64,000 nucleotides of DNA from Scolanthus callimorphus (GCA_033964015.1 JAWWUD010000062.1:186001-250000); one strand, 5' to 3'; numbered from the stretch's first letter, positions 1-11,566 are shown. Numbers and translations: made by a program. The notes: generated by a model not told the origin, from the letters alone.

Positions 1-2670
1 CGTGAATGTACACTTTGTTATTCAAAATGGCGGATCGATTGTCGAACTCTTTGTGGGTTTTGGGATAAACATTTGCACGTACAGCGATGCAGGTCAGGAG
101 AAAAAGGAAACAAAAACTAGAAGAGTATTTTTGGAGATCCCTTGGTGCCTTTTTAAACAAGGATCATCCTGAAATTGGCCGAAGTTGTGGCGAAAACAAG
201 TCCGAGTCGGCTAACAGCTCCAGACAATATTCGAACTGTTGTTTCATCCTTCGAGAACAACCAAGAACGTGAACTTAAATCTTCTGTTGGTTGATTTAGA
301 GGCGCTTTGTTCATCACAAGTAATGTGCGGCGGTCTGCAGGAAAGTTTGTTCTCGCCACCAAGGATTTTTTTATTGGCCACCTAGGTCCCTAAGGTTTGC
401 TAAAGAAGTACTGGATTGTTGTTCACTGAAAGAAAAGTCGCTCGCAAAACTAAAGTAGACCAGATTGTGAAACTGTATCTGTACAGCCTCTAGAAATCGT
501 GCCTAGAAGACCGTAGATAATATTTTTCCACTGTCACAGAATATTTCACTGCAATAATTTTTTTCCCATGCAATAATATTTTGTTGTTGGTATTTTGTTT
601 TCATGAATAGGGACTTCACTGAGTAAAACAAACGTTAGTGACAGAGCTCAATTTTATGAATGATTAATGAATGGATTAACTCATCTGTACAGGTGTGAGA
701 TACAGGAGAGTATATCTTGAGAACTAAGTGCTGTCAGGAGACAAACCAGAGCTTTATATATAACCAAGAGACTTGTTGAAAGCATGTCAGATGTTCCTGT
801 GGTGTGTGACTGTAAGAAAGCATGACACTTTCATCTTATCACACTGCGATTCACAAGACTCCTAGCTTGAGTAAAAATCTTTTTTTGGTGTCTTTGAATA
901 TGACTGATTAACTATTTTACTGGTGCTGTGGCTTGCTAGTGCACTGTGATAAATTTCTTCAAAATGCAATTTGAAATTTCACTAGAAGAGGCCATAAGAC
1001 ATCATTAAGTCTATTATTGGGGAAGTTTTTGTGTTGTGCTTCAAGAAAGAAATAATAGTCAAGGGGTTTTTAATAACTTTTCCTTTGTTCTCGTGAGAAT
1101 TCTGGAAGAAAATGACTGAATGAAATCTCTCAGTTCCTCTTGGGTGGAATTCTTTTTGCCCAGCACTGCATTCTTAAGAATCTGCGTTTAAGTAAGCTAC
1201 TGAGTGTAATTCTGGTTTTGGTTGTCCAAGGACAAAAATATTTTTTTGAAAATATGTCTGTCAAGTGGTAAATTTAATTTTCGAAATCTACTTGCTGCAT
1301 CACTCAGGCAATTTCCTTTAGGGTTAAAGTGGGATATCAGCAGAGGTGAGCCAGTCCACAGTCAACATAGAAATTACATTATACAGAGTTGTTGATGAGG
1401 CAGATGTACGTATATTGAACTCCCAAGGATCCTCTTAAGGAATTCTATTCCTTCAATTTCATTGAAGATTTTATTCCAAAAAAGTCTAACAGAAAATTAA
1501 AACAAATGTGCATGTAATCTCTTTTTCATCATTTTTATTTATGCTTCCTACAAATGTTTACTAAAAATTGCTTGCTTATTTAATAATTTTATTACAAACT
1601 TGATACATTTGTGGTTCACTGCCTGAACAAAAGGTGTCCTTCAAAAAAATTACCAAGCAGTCACCATAACAATATTTTATTGTTAAAATATTAGTCACAG
1701 TGACTGGTCAAATATTTGTCATGAAACTTTATTCAAGGAGAAAGAGTGTATTTGTTTTATTCCAGTTAACTTCTGTGGATACCAGAGAAAGAAAGGGGAA
1801 AAGCTCAAGGAAACATAACAGAGCCACACATCAATAATTTATGCAGACAATGAACTCTAATTAGAATGTCACTTATTTTGCAGTTCAGTTTTGGTTGAAT
1901 GCAATGAGCAAATGCTTTTAATGGCCTGTCAAGTTGTCTTATGGTTGTAATATGAAACAAAATGTTTATAATCTGATCTATGATATCACTGAACAGTGAA
2001 AATGACTATGTGGTCACCAACAGGGTGGCCCCAGTCAAACCTTGCATCACACAGTAACACTTATGGGCTTGTATATATGTAGCAGCATTTCACTACCCTA
2101 GTCAATCAGTGTTTATGTTGGCTAATCAGGAGTCATTTCATGAGCTGCATGCCCTGCGGTATCCCAGAAGACAAGCCCCAAAGCACTGGTTGCTGTTTGA
2201 TCTGTCCTAATGGCCAATAACACTGTCAAGGGAGATATAAAATCATAATATTACTTTTTTATAGTGCACAGTACTGGTGTGGCTTCCCTTCATGGCGGGG
2301 TACTCCCTTACAAGAGCTCTAAGGGGATGATTGCTGCTAAACAACATCCCAATTTTTCCTTCAGTAGATAGAATGGGGTATGCATGGTTAACAAACTTCT
2401 CTCTAAAATGGGATTTGATAATAAAGACCTGCACCCACATCAATTTGCTTTCTTGGGGCACATTTTTTTTTTTATTTTCAAGTCCCTTGATTACACCACT
2501 ATTCCCAGAATCCTTTTCATAGTTCCTTTTGTTTTGCTCAGTAACAACATTACCTTGTAGCTTTTAAGGGAGCTCAAACTTTTCAATAACAAATCAAATT
2601 TGAAGAGCAAACTGGCAGTAGTGGTATCAAGATGTTATAAGGGGCATTGTGAGTTTTAAACAATTTATAT
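1..2670. other. AT-rich stretch without a supported gene
   Basis: I see no exon chain here. Near the left edge an ATG with good context at 27 opens a 13-codon frame, and a 61-codon frame runs from 87 to 272. Its start is followed by a GTCAGG that could be a donor, so this may be a first exon or a non-coding 5' exon. Nothing downstream in the stretch joins to it convincingly. The rest is low-complexity AT-rich sequence. Confidence 0.4.
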
Positions 2671-2925
2671 TATCAAAACAGGTAGAGTTTCAATCACGCC
2701 GATGAAATTTCGAACCCACGGGTCACTGATTTATATCATGGGATGACCAAAAATGTGACATACGACTATGAGAAAATGATCATGTGACTGAGTACTGACT
2801 GTTTATTCACTGAAAGACATCAAGCCTAGGTCATGTGATAGCTTTTTAGACATCACGTGATAGAAATTTGCTGCCGCCGGGCTTGAAATTGAAACAGATC
2901 GATTGAAACACTACCTGTTTTGATA
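2671..2925. mobile_element. MITE with about 25-bp terminal inverted repeats
   Basis: The ends are inverted copies: TATCAAAACAGGTAG at the left and CTACCTGTTTTGATA at the right, and the match continues inward through GTTTCAATC with one extra base. The 255-bp interior has no ORF. A TA lies next to each end, but the target duplication is not clear. Confidence 0.6.
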
Positions 2926-3135
2926 GTATAAAGCCAAGCATACTATTGTTGACCTGCTCAGAACAGGCCAGGTCTCAGTTTGGGTACAAATAATAGAATA
3001 TAGTACAAATAAACTGAATCTGGGGTATCTTTTCTTGTGAAAATTGTTTTTATAATGGTTCCACATTAAATTACAGGTCATAGTGGCTATAATCCTAAAA
3101 CAAGTGAGTACCCCTGCCCCTATTGGCATTCCATG

Positions 3136-3194
3136 TTCAACAAACTGTGAGAAATACTAGATACAGTATCTAGTATTTCTCACAGTTTGTTGAA
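3136..3194. repeat. Perfect 29-bp-stem hairpin
   Basis: Two 29-bp arms are exact inverted copies separated by a single base at the centre (GATAC-A-GTATC). Such a perfect palindrome in AT-rich DNA would extrude readily and, if transcribed, would fold into a short hairpin RNA. Confidence 0.75.
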
Positions 3195-4547
3195 TATTGT
3201 TTCTCACAATTCTAATCAATTGAGGCAGAAAATTTAACATTTGAGTTTGCCTCTCAATGCCCAATAGGCTGGCATTTGGTGTCTATGCACTTCCTGAACT
3301 ACTTTGATAGACAGAAATAAATATTGGACTATTGAGGAACAGAAAGCATTTCTCTGTACAGCTTATAATATGATTAATAATTCAAGATACTTTTTAATTT
3401 TTAGCCCATGAAACTTTAGCATAAATCAGGTAGGTTTCTAGATAACTCAAGTAATCATTTGAACAGCCAAGGCAAGGGCTGATGAACTCGAAACCACCTG
3501 ATCACGCGCGCGAGAGACAGAATGAATTGATATACACATCTTTCAAATACAAAAGATGCTATATTCAGCCCTCGAATAACAATTATAGTGAAAGGTCATA
3601 TTTTGATCGACTGACGGTCACGGAAGCATTGCAGTATGAAAAATCCCTGACTGAAACTACCGAAACAACGAACTCGCGCGTAGTAAACAAACAGCGCTTT
3701 GTTTATTTTTCGATACCATACCAACCACTAAAAATCACCTTAAAAAGTTAAAAATATATAAAATCGCTCTTCCTTTATGCCTCACCTTTTATCCTCGGGT
3801 CGTAGTTTTTACCAAGATTCAATTTCTCACTCTCTTTGTCTCTGAGCAGCTCACCATCGCACTGTTAATTCTTGTCTTCCAAAACCATTTGTACAAACAC
3901 AAACCGTCCATTTTTTCCGGGTTCTGGCCATATTTTGAAGCAAAATGACTTTTTAAAAACTCAAAAATGAGCCTTCGCGCAAACAAATCGAGAAAACCAA
4001 AACCATACGATTGTAGAACAACAAGTGAACTTTAGGTGAATGTCAATTTCAACGTTTCAAAGATAACACTCAAAACGGTATTAACTGCACAGAAATACCG
4101 ATTTTTTCTCTTTCAGGTCTTCGACATCAAACTCGATAAACAACCAAATTGAAAAAATCAAAAACAAGCGCGCGAAAGCCCTACAAAGATGCTGAAGGTC
4201 TCGTTTGAAAGCTCTTCTTTCCTTCTTTCCGATTGTCAAATCAAGATGGCGATCAATGACATAATAAACCCGTGGGAGGAGGTGAAAGTGGGGGCTCTCA
4301 AACTAAATGTATTTAGTTACCAGTCTCCCCAAAATAACCTCACGGCCAAAATGGCGACTGTGGACAAAAGATGGTGCCGATTTCCGCGCGCTTTATGCCC
4401 TACGTGAACTCAGGTATACGATGGACTTCATTTTTCATGGTTCAGCGGTATTCCCATTCTGGTATCGCGGCGCGTGTCTGCGTGCGTGCCCCACCACAGG
4501 TAAACCAAGACATGTTTCACCGCTTACTAATCAAATCTAAGGAAAAG
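3195..4547. other. No gene seen
   Basis: Short frames exist (up to 89 codons at 3482-3751), but none shows protein-like composition, splice sites or neighbours to join. I see nothing else supportable. Confidence 0.4.
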
Positions 4548-5140
4548 GATGAACCTCAGACAACCAAACTTGGGTGAAGTTGTCTAAGTTGCAAGGGGGG
4601 TGCAAATGCATGGACACGTGGTATGACGTCATCGATTACGTCATCACAGGAGAAAAAGAATATATATCGGGAAGGGATGAACCTCAGACAACCAAACTTG
4701 GGTGAAGTTGTCTAAGTTGCAAGGGGAGTGTAAATACGTGGTCACGTGGTATTACGTCATCGATGTCGTCATCAAAGGAGAAAAAGAATATATCTCGGAA
4801 AGGGATAAGCATCAGACAACCTAACTTGGGTGATGTTGTCTAAGTGGCAAGGGGGATGCAAATGCGTGGTAACGTGGTATGACGTCATCGATGACGTCAT
4901 CACAGGAGGAAAAGAATATATCTCGGGAAGGGATGAACCTCAGACAACCAATTGGGTGAAGTTGTCTAAGTGGTAAGGGGGCTGCAACTGTGTAGTCACG
5001 TGCTATGACGTCGTTATAGGAGGAAAAGAAGATATCTCCTGAAAGGATGAACATCAGGCAGACAGCCAAACTTGAGTGAAATTATCTAACTGGCAAGGGG
5101 GGTGCAAGTACTTAGCCACGTGATATGACGGTGACAGGCT
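4548..5140. repeat. About 126-bp tandem array rich in TGACGTCA (five copies)
   Basis: A unit of about 126 bp recurs near 4558, 4686, 4813, 4939 and 5056, recognised by ACCAAACTTGGGTGAAGTTG. Each unit carries a CACGTG or GTCACGTGG motif and a palindromic core, TGACGTCATCGATGACGTCA in the best copies, that is two CRE octamers back to back. The later copies are degraded. The same unit type fills 62440-63185, so this is one repeat family with two insertions in the window. Confidence 0.8.
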
Positions 5141-5192
5141 ATTTTTGTACAATGGCAACCTTTTTGTCTCATCACAGTAAAAATATGTAACC

Positions 5193-5234
5193 GGGAGCTC
5201 CGCTTTTAGCCAGTGGCTAAATCTATATATTACA
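5193..5234. repeat. Conserved end of the CRE-array element
   Basis: The sequence from GGAGCTCCGCTTTTAGCC through CTAAATCTATATATTA is repeated almost exactly at about 63229-63268, where it also follows the CRE-type array. It therefore looks like the terminus of one mobile element family. Confidence 0.65.
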
Positions 5235-5399
5235 GGCGTTCGGCAGGGTTGCTTATTATCCCCTTCCTTTTTTTTGCTAGCTGTGGATTGGATAATAAGG
5301 GAAAGCACAGAAGGAAGAAAAATGGCATCCAGTGGACTATGTGGAATCAGCTCGACGACTTAGACTTCGCTGATGACATCGCCCTAAATGTGACCCACA
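5235..5399 (+). pseudogene. LINE (non-LTR retrotransposon) reverse transcriptase fragment
   Basis: Translating from GGC at 5235 gives GVRQGCLLSP followed by a hydrophobic stretch ending VDWII. After a one-base shift in an A run near 5320 the frame reads NGIQW and then LDDLDFADDIAL. GVRQGC.LSP and FADD are palm-domain motifs of LINE reverse transcriptases (YADD/FADD catalytic box). Only about 55 residues survive, so this is a dead scrap inserted directly beside the CRE-array element. Confidence 0.75.
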
Positions 5400-6092
5400 G
5401 ATTTTGGCTTGCTGTACGTACGTGCTTTTCTCACGTCATTATTCGTGACAGGTAATCGCATCTATGTTTATTAGCCACCTCTTATTGCCTTCGCTCCTCG
5501 GTTGCGCATGTGCCTCGGTGCTCCTCGTTATACTTGCCATGTTGGATATCTGGAGGGTAACAACACTCTGATTAGCATCTACAGACATGCAATTCATGTT
5601 GATCTATCTTCTAACACCGCGGGCCAACAACGAGACCCCTCGATAAAATGTATTTAATATTTGCTGTTAAGAGAAAGAAATAATACCCATGGGAATTGAA
5701 TGCCACGTGATCTGAAATGGGAAAACATTACGCCCATTTAAACAATGTGAACGCCAAAACAAACGTACTAAAGTATATAAAATTAACCTATCTGATAAGA
5801 AAGGTTGTTTTGGCCTTTTAATTGATATACACAATGCACAGGCTACTCATAATTTAAAGGACATCAAATAGCTGCCACAAAGACGGTGCTGCCACAAAAA
5901 GGTACCCTCATAGCGCTCGTATGCATCGTATCACGCAGCTATCATATAAAGCGGATCTCATATGACTAAACTGAAACCAATTGAAGCCAATTACAAGTGA
6001 TTACACTGCCAATTCTGAAAAAGTAATTGAAAATTTCTCACGACAGTCATCTCAAATCCGCTTGATGCACTGGTTTAGTGGTAGATCATTGC
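5400..6092. other. No gene seen
   Basis: AT-rich sequence with no supported exon or repeat. It lies downstream of the small membrane protein ORF at 6093-6332 and may hold its 3' untranslated region. Confidence 0.35.
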
Positions 6093-6332
6093 TTACTTTT
6101 TTTCTCTATCAACAAGGTGACTGCAGTTGCCTGAATCCACTTGCTCCAACCCTGCACTCAGTGGCGTGGAATCATGAGTCTCCGCATCCTCGTGCTCTAT
6201 ACAATTTTCAGCAGTTTGCTTAGCCGTACGACAGCCCGTACGACAGCAGAAAACGAAGACAAGCCAAGCAATGAAGAATGCTCCAAACAAGAGCGATGCC
6301 ACGACAATTGCAATAGTCGTGTGATTCGCCAT
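6093..6332 (-). CDS. Small single-pass membrane protein (tandem family, member 1)
   Basis: The 79-residue frame starts at ATG 6332, with an in-frame stop 12 bases upstream. It begins MANHTTIAIVVASLLF, giving one hydrophobic segment at about residues 6-29. A cytosolic-type FCCRTGC cluster and a polar acidic tail follow. I do not recognise the family. It resembles the ORFs at 9234-9458 and 10127-10378: a short N-terminus, the core A-I-x-x-x-S-(L/V)-L-F, an aromatic-rich membrane helix with a Trp, then paired cysteines and a charged tail. All three lie on the minus strand within 4.3 kb, which suggests tandem duplication. A possible acceptor (TTTTAG) sits just before the start, so an upstream exon is possible. 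Confidence 0.45.
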   Translation of the reverse strand: MANHTTIAIVVASLLFGAFFIAWLVFVFCCRTGCRTAKQTAENCIEHEDAETHDSTPLSAGLEQVDSGNCSHLVDREKK

Positions 6333-6520
6333 TGAACTAAAATACTATTGGCATTTGCTGGATTTACAAAGGACTTGAAATATTATTCAGGTTGAAGCTT
6401 TGCGTGAATGAAACTATTATCAAGTTATCAAAAATAACTTCTTTAAAAGAAACGGTGCGTAACAATTGGATATGCATTATGATCACAGAGTAAAGAAGAC
6501 AGCAGACTTTTTTTCCGTAA

Positions 6521-8574
6521 GGCCTCGCGCACGATGTTGTGCACGGCGGCGTAACAAAAATTCTAACGCTGGGTTTTGCAATATATCTCGGAAGTGAACC
6601 GTCGTTCATTTCTGAAATTTGCAATAAATAATGTTTAACTAATGTGCACCCCAAAAACAATTTGTTATCGCGTTTCGAAATTCTAAAGATTACGAAAACT
6701 TCATATAGAAAAAAGGTGTCGTGAAAACAGATCAAATCTGGTGTCGTGTTCTTACAAGCACGTTTTAAAATATAAACATGTTTGTGCTTTTTATTATCTG
6801 TGGTCTAAAAAAAAACACACACCAAGGATGCACTTGAAATGCTGATTCAGAATTAATTGCTTGTAGAGGAAGATGATGTAAGGGAATGAAGAAACACAAC
6901 GATAAGTAGCGTTAGATTTTTTTTTAAAGTTAGAAGACAAGAAACGTCCAGTTTTATCGCGCACTTTTTTGCCTCGATTTTTTTTTTGCCTTTTGTGCCC
7001 TTTTTTGCTTCGTGCATCGCGCATCTTATTGCCCGGTTTTTCCCTTTTTTGCATTTTTTGCCGTTTTGCTTCATGCATTATTTTGCCTCTTTGCCCTGCA
7101 CGCCCTTTTTTGCACACGCCTTTTTTGCGCTACATACCTTTTTGCATGCATTTTTTGCTTCCGATTCCAATTACCCGCACAATGTTTGCCTTTTTGGCAG
7201 ATTTTTGCTTTGTTTCACAACCTCTAGGTTTTTATTCGCTCGCAGTTACTGCTTCCATCTCTTTTAGTAGTTATTGGTTGTGCTCCTCTATATGGTCTTT
7301 GCAATTGCGCGAAAACAAGAGAAAGAGGAACGGAAAAGCTGAAGAAAATCGAAAACAACAACATGCGTTCCATCCAATATTTCTGTATAGTGCTAGCAGA
7401 TAGAGCCTTTTAATTTAATAGACAGAGAACACTCATTCGGATTGAGTGTCTTCATAATCTCGTTCTCAAGTTCCCTCAAACTCTCTACTTCTTCTATTAG
7501 CTCATCTTGAATATAGCTCAACATCGTTTTAAAAGCCATTGTGGTTAGCACTCAAACATTCGTTTAAAATCCGCCTCGGCTTTGTTATCCTATTTTTTGC
7601 TTTATTATGCTGTTTTTTGCCTATTCGTGCCCTTTTTCGCTTATTCGCGCACTTTTTTGCCTAATCGTGCCCTTTTTTGCCTTGCCATGCCCTTATGCGC
7701 TCATTTTTGCCTTTTCATGCCCATTTTTGCCGTTTTTTTTGCCTGCTGTGAGGCTGCCTTGAATTTAGTTGTATGCTCGGTACACAATTTAGACAACTAC
7801 ACATCATAAAAAATATCCAAATTGACGGCTCGCGAGCGGCTCTTTACAAGCTAAGGAGAGACAAAAAGAGCAACAAAGGAAGCGTTCAAATAAATTTTAT
7901 AAAAACAAAACACAAAGAGAAAAAAAACGACGACGTTAACTGGCTTTCAAAATGAAGACAGGCGAAGAAAACCACTGGCAGTAGACACCAAAGCACGACA
8001 AGACAAAACGGGCACAAAATGCAAAGGGAGGCCAAGAACTGCGAGGCAAAATCTCTGTGCTAAAAAAAGGCAAAAATTAAATGTACGAATAGGCAAAGAC
8101 GGCAAAACGAAATTTATGTGTGCGAAAAGGCAAAACAAAATGTATGCGCGAAAAGGCAAAAAGGACAAAGCAAAATCTATGCGTGAAAAGGCAAAAATGG
8201 CAAAGCAAAATCTATGCGCGAAAAGGCAAAAAGAGGAAAAAAATAGCAAAAAAGGCAAAAACAAATAAGGCAAAAAAGGCAAATTTGCCTGCGCGATAGG
8301 CAAAAACGGAAAAAACGCTGTTTGGGAGACCAAATGTTACGCACAGCTTTCTAGTTTTCAGCATGACACCATTTGAAAAATATTTTTTTACTCCAATCTC
8401 TTTTGATCTCTGATTAAAAAATTGTTTTATAAAGAAACTGCGATCATTGGGCTTTTGTTTCCTTTTATTTTTGGAGCATTTTAGGCAAGATCTCGGAAAA
8501 CACAGCAGATCTAAAACAAATTTGAGCTCAATTTCTTGGTCAACTCAAGTGTGCTCAACATCGTGCGCGAGGCC
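6521..8574. mobile_element. 2.05-kb inverted-repeat element filled with TTTTTTGCC arrays
   Basis: The termini are inverted copies: GGCCTCGCGCACGATGTTG at the left, and CAACATCGTGCGCGAGGCC at the right, continuing GCAC with one mismatch. Both ends are flanked directly by GTAA (6517-6520 and 8575-8578), a likely 4-bp target duplication. Inside, the left half carries arrays of a short unit near GCCCTTTTTTGCC (about 6960-7200 and 7580-7750). The right half carries the same unit in opposite orientation as GGCAAAA (about 7980-8310). There is no transposase-like frame; the long frames here are products of the low-complexity arrays. It is a non-autonomous element of unassigned superfamily. Confidence 0.7.
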
Positions 8575-8578
8575 GTAA

Positions 8579-9233
8579 GTACATAACTATATCAATTTAT
8601 TTCTGATCTAGGCCGAGGGGTGTATGCCGGCGGTCAAAATGAATGAGCAAGAACCCCTTTCTTTTTGGCAAGCAGGTCTCACATTAAAAATTACGTTTGA
8701 TGGGATAGATAGACACAATGTGAAATCTTGTAGTCACTGATGCAACACCCTGTCTTATTAACTGAGATCAGAATAAAGCCATATTGGGTCCTCTACTGTT
8801 TGTCAACATAGATACGTATTGTCGCCCATGTATAATTCAACCTCAGCCCTTTCAAGAATGTATGTTTTGCCATGAAAACCACAGGCTTACCATTCAAACA
8901 GAAGGCTGATATGATATTCTAGTCCGGTTAGCCTAAAATATTTCCGCATTGATAGCGATAATGAGCTCCACCGCCAACTTACTAGTGGTCGGATAGTAAA
9001 AAGAAGTAGTAACTTATTCCTTATACAGGAGGGTCATGCAAAAGTTTTCAGTGGCGTTCCATAGCGAAATCAATCGAGAACGAAGTACCATTGAAAATTC
9101 GAGAAAATGTTTGCATTGGCCATGTAGTGCAATCCGCGTGGCAAATGGCACAGTTCCATTGTTGATAACAGTATAGTCCTGAGAATAGGTAACAGGGACA
9201 AAAGTATAAAACTTTAGCAAGATCATTGTTTGC
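8579..9233. other. No gene seen
   Basis: Sequence between the 2.05-kb element and the second small membrane protein ORF. No repeat or exon could be supported; a frame at 9014-9295 overlaps the small ORF and has no distinctive features. Confidence 0.35.
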
Positions 9234-9458
9234 TCAGACCCACAGATTGCCTCGTTTTCGCTTTGTATCTTCCACGGGTTCATCTTGGTTTGCATTCCCG
9301 TTATCCTTGTCTAGAAGTCCGCCAGAGACATTGCTTTCCTTGGGTTTCTTGTCCTTAGGTTCGCTACACACGCAGCAAAGAAGCGAGAAAAACCATACAA
9401 GAACAAACATGGTGAAGAGAACCGAACCTGTAGCTATGGCAGCGACTTTGTCGACCAT
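9234..9458 (-). CDS. Small single-pass membrane protein (tandem family, member 2)
   Basis: The 74-residue frame starts at ATG 9458, with an in-frame TGA 15 bases upstream, so the start is well defined. The protein opens MVDKVAAIATGSVLF, has one membrane segment at about residues 6-28 ending in LLCCVC, and then a lysine-rich and acidic tail (SEPKDKKPKE and onward). There is no signal peptide before the helix, so type III (N-out) or type II topology is possible. It aligns with the ORFs at 6093-6332 and 10127-10378 over the helix and the cysteine/KDK junction. The function is unknown. A possible 3' splice site (ATTTTCAG) lies about 35 bases upstream of the ATG and could end a 5' untranslated intron. 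Confidence 0.5.
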   Translation of the reverse strand: MVDKVAAIATGSVLFTMFVLVWFFSLLCCVCSEPKDKKPKESNVSGGLLDKDNGNANQDEPVEDTKRKRGNLWV

Positions 9459-10126
9459 ATTTTCGATAACTCAAAACCTTTCCGTACTGCTGAAAATGGC
9501 AAGCTAGATACTCAGCAAACTTTGCAGATTTCGGGCACCTGCTGCAGTACAAGGACTAGCAGTACTACAGGCCGACAAACAATATCCCATGTCAAGTGTT
9601 GTCCGCACCACTCTTTAGGTATTTAGATTTCAACATTTATAAGAAACAGTTCAATGACCTGTGACAGACCGATGTTAGTGGACCGTAGGGCAGACAGGGC
9701 GCCCACAGGATCATCTACAGTAACTTGATCTATACGTCCGCATTTTTTTTCTTGAAATGACGACGTCATTACTATAGCGTTTGACAAATAAGACTCCTCA
9801 CCACTGCGGCTATTATATCTACAAAACAACCTTAGACAGGGCAATATTTAATTACAAGTAACGAAGTCTCCGCTAAAGTCATCCCAAATTTGCCACATTG
9901 TTCATCCCTGTCGCTCGCCAACTATGCATTATACCACTACGCGACACTGCCATACATTGTGTCGTTCCTTCGTGAAAACGTCTACTTTCATATAATCTAG
10001 CTGCATATCGGCGTATTCAAAACTAAAAGAAGGTATTTCTTTATTTCTCAACCCATGATAACAGTGACCAGACTCTTATGATGGCTTCTGGGAAGTTAAT
10101 GGCACTTCAACTTCGCGCCTCAGCAA
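9459..10126. other. No gene seen
   Basis: Spacer between small membrane protein ORFs 2 and 3. No repeat or exon was recognised apart from possible untranslated sequence of the neighbouring small genes. Confidence 0.35.
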
Positions 10127-10378
10127 CTATGCCAAACGTGTCTTCGCCCATAGAAGTAAAACTATCACCAGGTAGTTTCTCTTCAAATTTTGTAGCTTGA
10201 GATATGTCGTACCCGTATATCCAGCGCTTGGTCCATATTTATCTTTGGAATCGCGACATTTACATACGATGATGGCCACCATCCAAAACACGAAAAAGAA
10301 AGAAAAGAGTAGCGAGCACACCACTATTGCCGTGTTCTTTTCGACCTTTTTGGCTAGAGGTTTTGGCTGGAGCTTCAA
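10127..10378 (-). CDS. Small membrane protein ORF (tandem family, member 3; start uncertain)
   Basis: The frame is open from just after an in-frame TGA near 10387, but it has no ATG before the membrane segment. The recognised part reads KVEKNTAIVVCSLLF, then a helix with FVFW, then VCKCRDSKDKYG. This matches the spacing of the ORFs at 6093-6332 and 9234-9458 (A-I-x-x-x-S-L-L-F, Trp, C-x-C, KDK). Either an upstream exon supplies the start (an acceptor such as TTGAAG near 10384 is available) or this copy is a pseudogene. The last 25 or so residues look unlike the other two and may be intron read-through after a donor near 10150. Confidence 0.35.
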   Translation of the reverse strand: MKLQPKPLAKKVEKNTAIVVCSLLFSFFFVFWMVAIIVCKCRDSKDKYGPSAGYTGTTYLKLQNLKRNYLVIVLLLWAKTRLA

Positions 10379-10814
10379 GATCCTTCAAGGAAGGTAATAC
10401 TAAGATTGTTCCGTGGCACTATGTGTATTGAATAGCGGACTAAAGGGACGTCACCCAAAATAGTGTCGTTGAACCATGAAAGCATGCTTCGATGGATCAG
10501 TTGTTAGGAAGGGATGAGTCAGAACTGATGCATGTAACAGAGCATATAAACAACTCGATTTGAACAGAACGCTACACTCTCTTTTCATAAGGATGTCAAT
10601 TTTCGTTTGAGGCTGGGCCAAAACCGATCTTATTAAAATGTTCACATTCCCTCAGATCGACTTGTTAGTGAATGGCTTCCAGTCATTGACAAAGACAAAT
10701 TCACCTCGGAAGCTCGAAGCTTTTAAAAATACCTTCAAAAATGAGGATCTGTCTTCCAGGGCCAGCCGAAAATTGAGAATGATAAAGTGAGACAGATTCA
10801 CACTCCGCCCTTAA

Positions 10815-11331
10815 GGTACTGTTCGTTAATTACGTCGTAGGGGGGGCTGGTGGTTTTATAGGGGGGGTAAATTTTGCAGAACGTTGAAAAATTTGGGGGT
10901 AAATTTTTAGAACACGCGAAACTTTTGGGGGTGCATTTCAGTGTCATGCAAATTTGCAACAGACTAGGACTGAGATTGAGTGCAATTGCGTGAAACGCAG
11001 AGCACTGTATAAATCCGGAGTGTCCTAAGCCAACTAAAGCTTTCCTGCTAAAGGTTTCTGTCGAACTTCTCCTCTCTTTTCTTGCCAGTTAGAGCTTGTT
11101 CTACAATTCTACATCCTCTTCAACAATAGTACTTAGTTTAGACGCCATTTTGATGCTTACATTGTAGCTTAGTCAATTAGCGCGCAGGGGGAGGGGGGTA
11201 AAACTTCAAATAGCCGTTTTTCGAAGTGGGTAGAAATTGAAACTACTTTTTTTGTACGCGGGTAAGTTTTCACAAACCTACTAGCACAAAAAAACACCAG
11301 CCCCCCTGCGACGTAATTAACGAACAGTCCC
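10815..11331. mobile_element. Harbinger-type MITE, TSD TAA
   Basis: The ends GGTACTGTTCGTTAATTACG and the inverted copy at the right match over about 40 bp, including a G-rich GGGGGGCTGGTG. TAA flanks both sides (10812-10814 and 11332-11334). A 3-bp TWA duplication with ends starting GG is what PIF/Harbinger elements leave. The 517-bp interior has G-rich runs and no ORF. Confidence 0.7.
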
Positions 11332-11444
11332 TAAAAGCCTCTACGCAGCCGAAGCGAGCGACACACCTTGACCCGGAGTTTCTTCAACAGTTCCTTCAAG
11401 TTTGCAGGTTTTGAACCATATCCTTCTTAGTGATCGTGCTTGTC

Positions 11445-11566
11445 CAGTGGCCGATCCAGAATTTTTTTAAGTGGGGCTGCACAACATGAAAATGTGTAGT
11501 GTAAAATATCAACTCAAAAAGGGGTGCCACGGGTACCCCAATGCACCTGCCCTACATCCGCCACTG
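11445..11566. mobile_element. Short hAT-like MITE (CAGTGGC ends)
   Basis: The left end CAGTGGCCGATCCAG and right end ATCCGCCACTG form an inverted pair resembling the CAGTGGCGGATC ends of many hAT-derived MITEs. The flanks CTTGTCC and GTTGTCC differ at one position and may be a decayed target duplication. Confidence 0.5.

Noticed and set aside
6969..8333. Overlapping Phe/Cys-rich ORFs on both strands
   Set aside because: They are translations of the T-rich and A-rich short repeat inside the 2.05-kb element and have no protein-like composition.
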